Source: Ahaetulla prasina (taxonomy: Eukaryota > Chordata > Lepidosauria > Squamata > Colubridae). Taken from it: DNA of 64,000 nucleotides. How positions within the stretch are numbered: position 1 is the stretch's first letter; every line of letters begins with the position of its first letter. The notes below the pieces were generated by a model. The model saw only the letters and a program-made list of their open reading frames with translations, had not been told where the DNA came from and did no database searches. Position numbers and translations under genes: made by a program. The stretch is taken from contig NC_080539.1 of the NCBI RefSeq assembly GCF_028640845.1, forward strand, positions 179,565,459 to 179,629,458, read 5' to 3'. Shown piece after piece: positions 11,440 to 23,657 of this stretch.

Positions 11440-11865
11440 CAGGGATGAAATGCTCCCAGTTCGGACCGATCGCCCAATCTGGTAGTGATGGCAGCGGGTG
11501 GTTCAAAGAGCTGGTAGCAAAAATCCCTGCCTCCCCCCATGCCCAGCTGAGCCGCGCGATCATCAGAGGTGTTTTTTTTTTTACTTTTAAAAGCATTTTT
11601 TTTTCTTCGGTCGAAAAAATGCTTTTAAAAGTTAAAAAAAAAGCCTCTGATGATCATGTGGCTCAGCTGGGATTGATTCTAAAGGATTATAAAGAACCCT
11701 TTAGAAGCATTTTTTCTACAGACTCTTCGCCCGAAGAGGTTGTAGAAAAAATGCTTTTAAAAGTTAAAAAAAAAAGTTGGCTACGCCCACCCAGTCATAT
11801 TACCCCCACCACCATCAACCGACGACCACAGAACTGGTAGTAACAAATTTTACATTTCACCCCTG
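11440..11865. mobile_element. Non-autonomous hAT transposon (MITE), copy 1
   Basis: The terminal inverted repeats are CAGGGATGAAAT at the left and ATTTCACCCCTG at the right. The element is flanked by a perfect 8-bp duplication CCTCCATC (11432-11439 and 11866-11873), the hallmark of hAT elements. It has no transposase. Inside are two head-to-head inverted repeats: a large one at 11542-11671 with a TTCGGTCG-type loop, and a second at about 11690-11775. A frame crossing it gives repeated MLLKVKKK, produced by the inverted repeats rather than by a gene. Confidence 0.9.
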
Positions 11866-11924
11866 CCTCCATCAGTGTGCTGTGATTGGAAAACTATAGT
11901 AAACTGATTCCCTCCGATTAGAAG

Positions 11925-12085
11925 CAAGGTGTCATAGTACAAAGCCAGTTGGGTGACTTTTGGCCAGTCACACTCTCTTTATCCCACCCACCTGACTGGG
12001 TGGTTGTAGGGAAAGTAAGAGGAGGAAAATGTGTTGGATATGTTTGCTGCCTTGAGTTATTTGTAAAAATAATAACATCAGGATA
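11925..12085 (+). mobile_element. MIR-like tRNA-derived SINE, 3' half
   Basis: It matches the family body: CAAAGCCAGTTGGGTGACTT, GGCCAGTCACACTCTCTTTA and a 3' end GCCTTGAGTTATTTGTAAAA followed by ATAATAACA. It lies about 60 bp from the hAT element. Confidence 0.65.
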
Positions 12086-13974
12086 AAAACAAAAAACCAA
12101 ATCACTCTTTTTTTTCATCTTACCCTAGTGCCTTCCTTTTTGTGAAATTGGATCAGAATGCTACACCTTTGTGGTCTGGTCTGTTTTTCTATTTGTATCC
12201 AAATTGTTAATTGAATTTGGAGATGTCTCTGAAACGAACCATTAATTTGGGATAGAACTAAGCATAATGCATACTCAAATAAATAAGTAAATGTGATGTA
12301 CAGGAACATTTAATTGAAGTTTCTTCAACTGTTTCATCTATTGTTTTGTCAGCAATGAGAGTACAAAGAGGGCAAGAAGAAAAATGGGAATTCCTTCTTG
12401 ATTTCAGTCTATCTAGGGTAAAGCTAAGTGTATATAATTTGTTTTATGACACTGGTGTTTTCATAATATAAAAAGCCTCATAAGTATATGAGAAAAAGAG
12501 ACAGATGGATGCTCTTTCAAATAAATGCTGCAAGACAGTCTCTGATTTTTTTAAACTCGGCTTTTAATTAGAGTTAACATGACTATTAAAATTCCCCATG
12601 GCATTTTTTTAATTTGAAGAGAGAAGAGTATAGCAGATGCAATCCTCTTAATCTGTATTTGAAAGCAAGTCTTCCCAACACTTTAGAAACTTTTAACATG
12701 TGGTCAAAATTGCATGCTCTGGGTCAGCCTCTGTATGTTATATATATATATATATTAGTAATCATGTTCATTTGTTTCGTTCCCTCCTTAAGATCAAACA
12801 TGGGCCAAGTGAACTCGTGAGAAGAATGATCCAGGCAAAAATTGTCCCATATGCTATTATCCAAGAAGAATGTCCCATTGGTGCCAGTAGGTTTTCACAT
12901 GTGTGTATATAGGTATGTAGGAAGATATTAATATTAATGGAAGAGATGTTGGAAATTGGGAGGAAGGAGTTGAGCTGAGCCTTCCCACTCAAGTGTTACT
13001 GTCCTGATGAAATTGAGGATCATCTGCATTTATTAAAGGTAGAAAACAGCATTGTTTCCCAAGCTCATTTAGTACAGTATCACATTTAATTTGTTTTTTA
13101 GTGCTGAATGAATGAAATTGGCTATATGGAAAGGGATCAGCATTACAAAGCTTTAAAACAAATGGATTAAAAAAAATCATTGTGGGATTTCCTTTAATGT
13201 ATACAAGTAATATATGCTGAACTTTAAGACATGAAAGTAGAAAATCAGGCTAGCAGGTTAATAACACTTGTCTTGAAATAACTGAAAGTAATCTGAGTTA
13301 TTTGTATTGAAGACTTTTTTAATTGGGAACGGTGAATTACAGTGTGATTGAAATAGATTATGTAGTCTTTTCCCATTTTAAGAAAGGTGGAATCGTTTTA
13401 CTGAAATCTAATAATGAGATACTATTCAAAAAGTGAATGTTTCAGAAAGAAACTTCCAGAGAATGAGGTCAGTGTAAAAAGCACTGAGATAGAGGTAATA
13501 CAAAACTCAAGAACAAGAATATCACACAACAATAAGATTAGCAGAAATATTATTTTCCAAACAAATGAACATATTTCTCTTTAAGTATTCCTCATGATTT
13601 TATGAAATACGTCCATATCATCTAGCATCATGCTTAAAACATAAGCTTTAGAAATACAAGAATCCGTCCTCCATACTTGCCATTGAGATATCTGGCATGT
13701 TCTATTACGTTATGTTTCTGAGACAGTCACATTAGTCATTGCTCCAGTCATTACTGGCTCTGAGATTCAATACATGGTTAGTAATCTATGCAGTTTTGTA
13801 AATAGGGAGTATTTGAAAAGTATTCAAAGTAGGACCTAGGATGTTGAATTCTACAGTGATTTACTTGCACTGAATGTGCTAAACTTGAGATTTCAATCTT
13901 CGTATGTTGTTTCATTTTAGCTAAACTTGTTCTTGACATTTAGGGATACAGCATTATTTTGGATAATTATTACA
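12086..13974. other. PAQR8 intron, nothing recognised
   Basis: A short (TA)10 run lies at 12737-12756. Otherwise AT-rich sequence without recognised features. Confidence 0.45.
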
Positions 13975-13987
13975 TAATTACCACTAT

Positions 13988-14486
13988 GTTGTTGTTGTTA
14001 GTTGCGAAATCGTGTCTGACCCATCGCGACCCCATGGACAACAGTCCTCCAGGCTTTCCTGTCCTCTACTATCCTCTGGAATCCATTTAAGCTCACGCCT
14101 ATTGCCTCAGTGACTCCATCCAGCCACCTCGTTCTCTGTCGTCCCTTTCTTCTTTTGCCCTCAATCTTTCCCAGCATTAGGCTCTTCTCCAGTGAGTCCT
14201 TCCTTCCTCATTAGGTGGCCAAAATATTTGAGTTTCATCTTCAGGATCTGGCCTTCTAAACAGCAGTCAGGGTTGATCTCCTCTAGGACTGACTGGTTTG
14301 ATCGCCTTGCAGTCCAAGGGACTCGCAAGAGTCTTCTCCAGCACCATAGTTCAAAGGCTTCAATTCTTTGGCACTCAGGCTTTCTTATGGTCCAACTTTC
14401 ACAGCCATACATTGCAACTGGGAAAGCCATAGCCTTGACTATATGCACTTTTGTTGGCAGGGTGATGTCTCTGCTTTTTAGTATAC
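13988..14486 (-). mobile_element. Bov-B LINE, 5'-truncated 3' end with target duplication
   Basis: On the minus strand it encodes the Bov-B ORF C-terminus (MYGCESWTIRKPE, then FELWCWRRLLRVPWTARRSN, then LKYFGHLMRKEG). The 3' UTR contains CGATGGGTCAGACACGATTT and a short (AAC)n tail. It is flanked by a perfect 13-bp duplication TAATTACCACTAT (13975-13987 and 14487-14499). The insertion boundaries are therefore exact, and the copy is a 499-bp dead-on-arrival insertion. Confidence 0.95.
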
Positions 14487-14499
14487 TAATTACCACTAT

Positions 14500-15310
14500 A
14501 ATATCACTACAATTATTATGTAAGAATGGGAGATTGATGATATAAACCCCACTATCTTTTGGAAGTAATTTTTGGGGGTGGATGTGGAAATAATTTGGGG
14601 CTACTGTGTTTGAAGACCCCTTATACCTCTAGCATTATTCTCCTTATTCTCCTTATTACCCCTTATTCTCTGGCATTATTTTCTGATGGAAATACTTTGA
14701 ATATACCTGCTGTTTTTCCCTAAACCAAACTTTAGGAATAACTAAGCTGCAGTACTTTTTTTTTTTTGTAGAATAGTCACAAATGCAAATGGTAGTGATT
14801 TTTTTGAAAATTTGTTTCTTAAAACTTTGTTGTGGGCTTCAAATTATACACTTCCCAAATACATAAATTTCACAATGATTGTAATGTATCCAAATATTCT
14901 TTTCAGAATCAAGTGACTTTTAAAAAATGGAATAACAGTGTTAATTTTGATTAATAAATGGAAATCAACTTGTGAAAATCAAGGAAGGCAGCTTGATTGT
15001 TCAATAAAATCCATTTATGTTCATTTAGGATATAAGCCTGTAATACAACACACCATAAAAGAGACCATTATAGATTAAGCATCATTTCTTTTTCTTTTTT
15101 TAAATGGAAGCTGGGAATGCAGTTTTTGAATCCTAATTGAGTCCCATCATACCATCCTTTTTGCCACCTTTTTTCTCCAGTTGTTTGTCCAAAGGGCTTG
15201 ACTTTGATAGTTTCTCTAAACATGGTGACATATAGAGATTGTAAATATTTGCCTCTGTGTATTCTTCATTTTCCTTCTTATTAATATTGTTCACATTCTT
15301 ATCACTTCAG
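14500..15310. other. PAQR8 intron 3' end
   Basis: No repeat recognised. It ends with the polypyrimidine-containing acceptor TATCACTTCAG immediately before 15311. Confidence 0.55.
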
Positions 15311-15321
15311 GAATCATCTAA

Positions 15322-16383
15322 ATGATGACGGCTATTCTGGAACGGATCAGCACCTTGTCCATCAGTGGACAACAACTCCGTCGACTTCCTCAGCTCCTAG
15401 AAGGCGGCTTTCCCAAGATGCCTTGCACAGTTAAAGAATCTGATGTACCCCAACTTTTCAGAGAACCCTATATCCAAGCTGGCTATCGCCCCACAGGTCA
15501 GGATTGGCGCTATTATTTCCTCAGCCTCTTCCAAAAACATAATGAGGTTGTTAATGTTTGGACTCACCTTCTGGCTGCTTTGGCAGTGCTGCTGAGATTT
15601 AATGTATTTGCTGAAGCAGAGGACTTGTCTCTGGAGATCCGCTCCTTACCTCTCTTCATCTTTGTCCTTTCCTCTGTTACATATCTCACGTGCAGCCTCT
15701 TAGCTCATCTCTTGCAGTCCAAGTCAGAGATATCACACTATACTTTCTATTTTGTGGATTATGTTGGAGTCAGCATCTATCAATATGGAAGCGCCCTGGC
15801 CCATTTCTACTACAGCTCCGACCAAGCCTGGTATGACAAGTTTTGGCTTTTCTTCTTGCCAGCAGCTGCTTTCTGTGGATGGCTCTCATGTGCTGGCTGT
15901 TGCTATGCCAAGTACCGCTACCGGCGCCCCTATCCCATCATGAGGAAAGTATGTCAGGTGATCCCAGCAGGATTGGCATTCATCTTGGACATCAGTCCCG
16001 TGGCCCATCGTATGATTATGTGCCACCTTGAAGGCTGTGAGGAGTTGGCTGCTTGGTATCACACCTTTCAGATACTTTTCTTCCTAGTCAGTGCTTATTT
16101 CTTTTCTTGTCCAGTTCCTGAAAAATATTTCCCTGGGTCCTGTGATATTGTTGGTCATGCCCATCAAATTTTTCACACCTTCCTTGCTATTTGCACACTC
16201 TCACAATTGGAAGCCATTTTTTTGGATTACAAGTACAGGCAAGATATCTTATTGAAGCGACATGGTTCTCTCTCCATCATCCTGTCTTGTGTCTCCTTTT
16301 TTGGCTTAGTTGCTTGCAGTGCTATCACTGCACTCCTATTGCAGCGCAAAATCAAGGAGGAACTGGCCATGAAGGCATCCTGA
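15322..16383 (+). CDS. PAQR8: Membrane progestin receptor beta (PAQR8)
   Basis: Multi-pass receptor of the progestin and adipoQ receptor (PAQR) family, which mediates rapid non-genomic progesterone signalling at the plasma membrane. The 353-aa protein is encoded in one uninterrupted exon, as in mammals (354 aa). It aligns with human PAQR8 almost end to end (LERISTLSISGQQLRRLP near the start). Family residues are intact: ExxNxxxH at 75-82, S133 with H139 and D146 in TM2-3, and HxxxH at 281-285. Seven or eight hydrophobic segments lie between residues 83 and 342. The codons are ATGATG; the first gives the human length, while the second has the better Kozak context (A at -3). A splice acceptor at 15310 gives an 11-nt 5' UTR on this exon. 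I preferred PAQR8 over PAQR7 and PAQR5 because the match spans the divergent N-terminus and because EFHC1 and TRAM2 follow. Confidence 0.97.
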   Translation: MMTAILERISTLSISGQQLRRLPQLLEGGFPKMPCTVKESDVPQLFREPYIQAGYRPTGQDWRYYFLSLFQKHNEVVNVWTHLLAALAVLLRFNVFAEAEDLSLEIRSLPLFIFVLSSVTYLTCSLLAHLLQSKSEISHYTFYFVDYVGVSIYQYGSALAHFYYSSDQAWYDKFWLFFLPAAAFCGWLSCAGCCYAKYRYRRPYPIMRKVCQVIPAGLAFILDISPVAHRMIMCHLEGCEELAAWYHTFQILFFLVSAYFFSCPVPEKYFPGSCDIVGHAHQIFHTFLAICTLSQLEAIFLDYKYRQDILLKRHGSLSIILSCVSFFGLVACSAITALLLQRKIKEELAMKAS

Positions 16384-18895
16384 GAGACTGACACAGAAAC
16401 AGGGTTCAGTCCTGGTGTGCTTGAAGAAAAGTAGGAAGAGGGAAGTTTATTCAAGTACTGTATATAAGTAAATTAACCAAGTGGTTTTTCTTTATAAATT
16501 ATAATCAAGGAATTGATTACAGGCAGGCACTAATTTATTAAATATGCCTTATGCCCTAAACATTTTTACTAACTGTGCCTATTGCTGGGCAAAGGGCATT
16601 TTGGATACTTAATTGAAGGAAGATTTTTTAAAATGGTCTTTTATTTATTTACAAAAATTTTCATTATATGAAAGAGGATACTAATCACTAACTAGAAGAG
16701 TAGAGGATTGCCATAGACTAAAGCTCTTATCTCATTGGGAAATTGAAATTGTGTCTAGGTTATACTACTTCAGAATATAAACTAGAATGGGGTCACATAA
16801 AAGAAAAAGATTCCTTCACACGTTGGGTCAAAGTTCCTAATTTACTAGTTTACATGTAGGGAATTTTTTTTTCCATGTTAAATCATAAGACTCAGGCTGA
16901 AATGGTACAGAGTAGTCATAGGCTTATGACTTCAGTGATAATTAGAGCAAAAGATTATGGTGAAGGTTAACCATAGTTAGTTGATAATCTCATTTGGTCC
17001 GTTTCATTTTAGCTGTGGCCTTGATACCACTGATATGTATACAGCTCAAGTAGTGCTGAATCTTCCCCTGAGTTGTAAGCTTCAGAAATAGTATGGTGGT
17101 AGAATAACAGTCATAATTTGATAGTTGTCACCTGTTAATCATTCAAGCCCAGGTTAGCTGAAGCAAAGAAGGGTAGAATTCTCAAAGGTAGCAGAAGTTA
17201 CTAGCCTCTTCATGAGTTGTTTTATGTTAATGAAGAAATAGTCATTTGAAAACACAGGAAAAACAGCCCTATCATTGCTATCAAAATAGGATGCTATTTT
17301 CAAGGTTTATAGTGCCGCTCAAAGGCACTATTTTATCATTTTAACACTGATTAGCAGCTATGACTATAAATAATATCTAGTGTTTTTCCTGTTTGTTGTT
17401 GATAAAGCCTCTTTTCTTTCTAATTAATTTCTGCATGCCTTCACTCATATTATTGTCAAAATATTAGTTTTCCTGGTTCTGTCTTGATTTTGGTTATCAT
17501 CAAGTCACTCAAACAAAGCCATTCGGGACTTTTACAACCTGAATGTTATTCTGGCAACCAAGATAAGGGTACAGCACTTCTTCCCTATTTGAGCACCAAG
17601 TTAAATAATTAGAGAAAGAGCAGTTTGATTGTAAAAAAGTATTATATGGACAAGTACCATGCGATAGTACCAACAACACATTTTCCTAACCAGTTTTATT
17701 TATGCTTTTCATCACCAGGAGTCCAGTTGGGTTATGCTTTGAGTCTCTTGTGGTATTTAACTACTAAATTTTTATTTCCTCTCTTCCAAACACAAAACAC
17801 CATATCCAAACAGAAATTGCAGCTATGGAATGTTTTATTTATTTAATGTTGTGAAATGTTATTTGCACATAGCAGACTAGCATATAATTGAAAGGTGTGT
17901 GCCAAACTTAGTTTCTGGTGGTGCTAGGAAGTGGAAATCATTTTGACATTCATGACAATGAGTAACCCCATTTGCAGTCTGGCAATGGTACACTCAGAAT
18001 TCTAATTCTAATTTCCCATCTTATTCGCCTTAATATGCAGTATATCAGTTATCTAAGATATCCAGATTTACACCTACTCAAATTTTGGTGAAAATACTTA
18101 ACATATAGGTACAAAGACAAGTGCAGTCCAAGCTGGATTCAACAAAAATAATTAATAATAGTTTTTTTAAGTATTAGAAATGGGTCCAGTCACAAGAAAT
18201 TTAAACTATTTTCTGCTAACATAGACACTGAAATTTTTTGTTAAGAATATATAAACTATAGGAAGAAAATAAATAAGTCCATTAATTAAATCTGATTCTT
18301 AGTTATTTTATATCACCACCTAGTGGCATAATCAACTAAGATTTTTCTAATAGCTGGAATGGCTTTGAGAATTTTAATTAGGTTGCTACTCAGCAGAGAT
18401 ACTTTTCATTAAGATGTTTCTAACTAAAGTCAATAAACAGACTGCTTATTTTTTCGTAGAACATACATTATTCTTACTGTGAACTAATTTGCATTATTTT
18501 CTGTGACTTCATAAATGATATCTTTGTTTCACAGCAGTTCTCATTGAACATGTATTTCATACCTGTAACTTGGTTGCTTGCAAAGTGACATACATTAAAA
18601 AGTTTAAGCTACTCCAATTTAATCCATTGTAAAATGTGTACTGTAATCAGCATTAGTCAAACTGCTGAGATCCCTCAAATATAATTTTAAATATGAGAGC
18701 ACTCTTAGAATGTATGGCTAGTTATTTAAGAAAAATTGCTGTGTACTAAGTTTCTTAAAATTGTCCTTCAGACTTTTTCGGATATCTGCCTCTGATAATT
18801 CCCAGGTCCTTTTACTGCTAGTTCTGTATATAAACAAAATGTGAATGTGTTATTATTAGAAACAAATGTGATGAATAAAAAGACTGGTTTTTAGC
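16384..18895 (+). other. PAQR8: Probable PAQR8 3' UTR
   Basis: Repeat-free sequence follows the stop codon. Candidate AATAAA signals occur at about 18266, 18431 and 18874-18879. I favour the last as a distal site, because no transposon is seen until 20.2 kb. The true end is not determinable from sequence alone. Confidence 0.4.
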
Positions 18896-20206
18896 ACGTT
18901 TTAAAGAGTTGGTTCAGAATGTATAGGAAAGGCATCTTTTCAATTAGTTAAAGCAACCATGTCTTGAAAATGGTTCAGGACCGATTTTGGCTACTTATGC
19001 TTGCACAACCACTTTCCTTTGTTCGCCCCAAGTCCAGTTATGCAGAGATCATATGGAGCACTCCTGAAGCAGCCACATGCCATTTTGAGAGACTTTAGAA
19101 AGCCTTACTGGTTTTACTAATTATTGTTTTTTCATTCCAAAGTGATATGATCTGGCTGGTTTTAGATTCTGGAGACTGAAGTCTAGAATACACAGAGAAC
19201 AGTAGGTTGGGCACTGCTAGTCTAGTATTAATAACAATAATTGCAGATACAATCCAAATTATTATTAGAGTTCCACCATTATGAACATTTAATAAATTAG
19301 CCTTGCTATCTACAGGCTTATGCCTATTTTGCAGTTGTTAACTTCAGCTTTATTTGGATTTGACATCCAAACATTGTGATAGCAGACTTACGTTATTTCC
19401 AATACTTCAAATAATATGTGGTGATTTCAAGTGTGCCTTGGATGTTTATATCTTTCGGAGGCAGTTTTAAAAATATATATTTTAAGATAAGCATTATTTG
19501 TTACTAAAATGAAATAAGAGTTTTTTCTTTCTTTTTTAAAAAAATGTTAGCTTTAGAATTATATGAACAACTTCTGTATTAAATTCTTGAAATCTGCATT
19601 GTTGAGAACATTTGAAAAATTGTACAGTGTTATAAACGAAGTGTAGAATGGGAAGAGGATAAGTAAAGTTTTAAAAATTGATGTTTGTGAAATTTGTTTA
19701 TATCAAAATGTTTATATATCAAAATATGGCTTCTGTATAATTTGCAAGATTAAGGGAGAGTGTTAGTAAAAATTGTTTGGAGAAAACCTTGATGCTTCTG
19801 CAGACATGGTCTGTATTTAATGCTTGTATGCCATTTCCATTCAAGATTCTAATAGATATAATTATTACAACACTGAGTACAAAGTAAATATTGCACTGTT
19901 TCCCCCTGTAGAGACCTCAGAAATCAAATCACAATCCATCAGAAAGTGTTAGAATTGAGTAAATATTCAGGTGAACGATAATGATGTTTCCCTTTTACAT
20001 CAAACAATCTCACTGTATTTGTAATAACAGAATATTCTTGTGATTAAAACAACCAGGAATGATTGAATTAGTCTAGTTTAGAGATTTGCACAATGCACTG
20101 AATGTGCTAAACCATATTGGGTAGCTTTTTGCAGGACACTGAGCCATAAACTATATTTTAGCTTAACATGTTGTGGAAACCCACATCCAAAGTGCCTTCA
20201 CATTTC
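18896..20206. other. Intergenic or distal 3' UTR, nothing recognised
   Basis: AT-rich and free of recognised repeats. It could extend the PAQR8 3' UTR. Confidence 0.4.
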
Positions 20207-22776
20207 ACATAACATAACATAACATAACATCAGAGTTGGAAGGGACCTTGGAGGCCTTCTAGTCCAACCCCCTGCCCAGGCAGGAAACCCTACACCATCT
20301 CAGTCAGATGGTTATCCAACATTTTCTTAAAAATTTCCAGTGTTGGAGCATTCACAACTTCTGAAGGCAAGTTGTTCCACTTATTAATTGTTCTAACTGT
20401 CAGGAAATTTCTCCTTAGTTCTAAGTTGCTTCTTTCCTTGATCAGTTTCCACCCATTGCTTCTTGTTCTACCCTCAGGTGCTCTGGAGAACAGCCCGACT
20501 CCCACTTCTCTGTGGCAGCCCCTGAGATATTGGAACACTGCTATCATGTCTCCCCTAGTCCTTCTTTTTGTTAAACTAGACATACCCAGTTCCTGCAACC
20601 GTTCTTCATATGTTTTATCCTCCAGTCCCCTAATCATCTTTGTTGCTCTTCTCTGCACTCTTTCTAGAGTCTCAACATCTTTTTTACATCGTGGCGACCA
20701 AAACTGGATGCAATATTCCAAGTGTGGCCTTACCAAGGCATTATAAAGTGGTACTAGCACTTCACGTGATCTTGATTCTATCCTCTGTTTATGCAGCCCA
20801 GAACTGTGTTGGCTTTTTAACAGCTGCTGCACACTGCTGGCTCATATCTAGATGGTTATCCACTAGGACTCCAAGATCCCTCTCACAGGTACTACTATTG
20901 AGCAAGGTACCACATATACGGTACTGGTGCATTTTGTTTTTGGCCTAAATGTAGAACCTTACTTTTTCACTGTTGAATTTCATTTTGTTAGATAGCGCCC
21001 AATGTTCAAGTCTGTCAAGATCTTTCTGTAACTTGAGCCTATCTTCTGGAGTGTTGGCTATTCCTGCCAGCTTGGTGTCATCTGCAAATTTGATGAGTTC
21101 CCCATCTATCCCTCGTCCAAGTCATTGATGAAGATGTTGAAGAGTACTGGGCCTAAAACAGAGCCTTGGGGTACTCCACTGCATACTTCCTCCATGTGGA
21201 TGTAGTTCCGTTGAGGACTACACGTTGAGTGCGGTTGGTCAGCCAGTTACGAATCCATCTGGTGGTGGTGCTGTCTAACCCACATTTTTCTACTTTATCT
21301 AGTAGTAGGTTATGGTCTACTTTATCAAATGCTTTACTGAAGTCCAAGTAAATTATATCAACAGCATTCCTCTGGTCTACTAATTTTGTCATTTTGTCAA
21401 AGAATGCGATAAGATTAGTCTGGCATGATCTGTTTTGACAAACCCATGTTGGCTTTTGGTTATTACTTTGTTTGCTTCTAGGTGTTCGTGATTCGTTGCT
21501 TGATTATCTTTTCCAGAATCTTCCCGGTATTGAGGTCAGACTGATAGGTCTGTAGTTTCCTGGATCTGTTTTTTCCTTTTTGAAGATGGGAACTACATCA
21601 GCTCTTTTCCAGTCCTCTGGCAGCTCCCCTGTGCTCCAGGATCTTTGAAAGATATAGTTCAGTGGTTCTGAGATCTCGCCTGCCAGTTCCTTCAGAACCT
21701 TGGGGTGTAATCCATCCGGTCCTGGTGATTTGAACACGTCTAGGGTAGACAGGTGTTCACTTACCATTTTCTTCCCTATTTTAACTTGTGTTTCTAATCT
21801 GTTTTTTGTAGTGCTGTTTTTGATAGGTTGGATTGTATTTTCCTTTTGTGTAAAGACAGATGCAAAATATGAGTTAAGTAGATCTGCTTTCTCCTGTTGC
21901 TTGTCATCTTCTTGCCACTTTCTCCCAGCAATGGGCCAATTGTTTCCTTGACTTTTTCTTGTTTTTAACATGTTGGAAGAAGCTTTTTATTATTTTTACT
22001 TTTGTCGCTAGCCTTTGTTCATTGTGAGCCTTAGCTTTCCTCACTTCATCTTTACAGGCTCGGCTATTTGCTGATATTCTGCCTTAGTTATTTGCCCTCT
22101 TTCCATTTTTTATATTTGTCCTTTTTGTCTTTCAATTTGTCAGATAGTTCTTTATGCATCCATGCTGGTTTCTTTTGTGATCTACTATTTTTCTTCTTCA
22201 TTGGTATTGTGTTAGACTGTGCTTTTATAATCTCACTTTTCAAAATTTCCCAAGCTTCTTGAGCTGTTTTCCCCCTGAGGATTCTCATCCATTGAATCCT
22301 TCTCAAGATCTCTCTAAGTTTATTGAAATTAGCTCTTAAAGTCCAAGACTCTAGTTTGACTTTGTTCTACTACTTGTATTTGCTTAATGTTGAATTCCAA
22401 TATTGCGTGGTCACTTGCCCCCAAGGTTCCTGTAGCTTCAACACCTTCTATCATTTCATCTCTGTTAGTGAGAATTAAGTCCAATATGGCTGACCCCCTT
22501 GTCGCCTTCTCTATTTTTTGGGAAACAAAGTTGTCTGCTAGGTTTGTTAGGAACCTGTTGGATTTTCCACTTGGTGCAGAGTTTGTTTCCCAGTTGATGT
22601 CAGGGTAGTTAAAATCCCCCATTACTACTGTGATGTGCTTCCTACATACCTTGGTTAGCTGACTAGCAAAAAGTTCATCTACTTCCTCTGTTTGGTTGGG
22701 TGGCCTATAGTATAGACCTATGGCAATATCGTTTTTCACCCCTTTTATATTGACCCACACATAATACCCACACATC
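20207..22776 (-). mobile_element. CR1 LINE, long copy with endonuclease and reverse transcriptase remnants
   Basis: On the minus strand the frames run: endonuclease C-half (22329-22775, with GDFNYPDINWE and LGASDHAILEF); linker (22088-22306); RT fingers (21504-21971, with KSPGPDGLHPKVLKEL and DPGNYRPISLTS); RT palm (21153-21392, with IIYLDFSKAFDKVDHN); the FADD catalytic box (21077-21088); and the C-terminal domain (20290-20832). The tail is ACATAACATAACAT on the plus strand at 20207-20229. Frameshifts and stops separate the frames, and the N-terminal endonuclease and ORF1 are absent, so the copy is inactive. It is nevertheless close to intact over 2.57 kb. Confidence 0.95.
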
Positions 22777-23410
22777 TAATTTTGTAACAGGGCTATTGTA
22801 AGAGTTCAGTACATGTAATACATTAAAGACATAGATCTACTGTGGATAGGTTTTCTCACTAATTTTCCCCTAAGGTAAGTATGCTTAGATATGAAGCCTT
22901 TTCCCATCTAATTCCCAATTTCATAATTTTCATACCAAGATTTGCCCTTGAAAAAAATGTAAATTTTCTGCTAATTTTATCTTTTCATATTTTTCTCACT
23001 GAGTGGAATAATCATCCTATTCAACTTTATGCCTCTAAAAAACTACACAGATTTTTCATAAGTCATACAAATGATAATCCATATAGATATACTTTCTGTG
23101 ACTCAAAATAACTTCCCTCTTAAAGTTTTATGAATCCTGTGGGACACACGATTGGTGTGCAAAAATATTATGTAACTGTTCTGCACAAATATTTTCCTGA
23201 ACACTCATCTAACAGTGCTTTATCTTTTTTAAAACAACGGTTTTCTATCAACTTCGTTTTTTTCTTGAATACCTTTGAACATATTGCTGTGTGGACCAAT
23301 AAGTGTGAATCTAAAGATAATGACAAAATGGGGGTGAGTTCTGAGAGTGGATCATGGAAGAAGGAAATGAACCTGCTATGCTCAATTAATATTTGAGATC
23401 TTATATCAGC
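22777..23410. other. Intergenic, nothing recognised
   Basis: AT-rich. Open frames across it (for example 23130-23396) have no recognisable homology. Confidence 0.45.
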
Positions 23411-23657
23411 CTGGACAAATGGTTGTTCAGTTCTTTCTTGAAAACCTTCAGTGATGATGCATCCACAACTCTGGGAGTCAAGCTGTTCTGCTGATTAATT
23501 GTTCTGTCAGAACTTTCTCCCTAGTTCCAGATTAGAGGTCTGGAGAAACTTCCTGATAGTAAGAACAATTAATCAATAGAACAGCTTGCCTCCTGGAGTT
23601 GTGGCTGCACCATTGCTGGATGTTTTCAAAAAAGGATTTGTCAACTATTTGTTCAAG
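23411..23657. mobile_element. Two CR1 3'-end fragments in inverted orientation
   Basis: 23411-23525 is a minus-strand CR1 3' piece and 23537-23657 is the same region on the plus strand. They meet head to head with a spacer of about 15 bp. Shared landmarks are GATTAATTGTTCT against AGAACAATTAATC, and CACAACTCTGGGAG against CTCCTGGAGTTGTG. The pair forms an imperfect palindrome of about 110-bp arms. Confidence 0.75.

Noticed and set aside
11445..11840. 131-aa frame with repeated MLLKVKKK
   Set aside because: It is produced by inverted repeats inside a hAT MITE and has no independent coding signal.
15752..16391. Other-frame open readings inside the PAQR8 coding exon
   Set aside because: Shadows of the 353-aa PAQR8 frame.
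22881..23396. Plus-strand frames of 76 and 88 aa between CR1 and EFHC1
   Set aside because: No recognisable motif, AT-rich, no splice-consistent neighbours; chance open frames.
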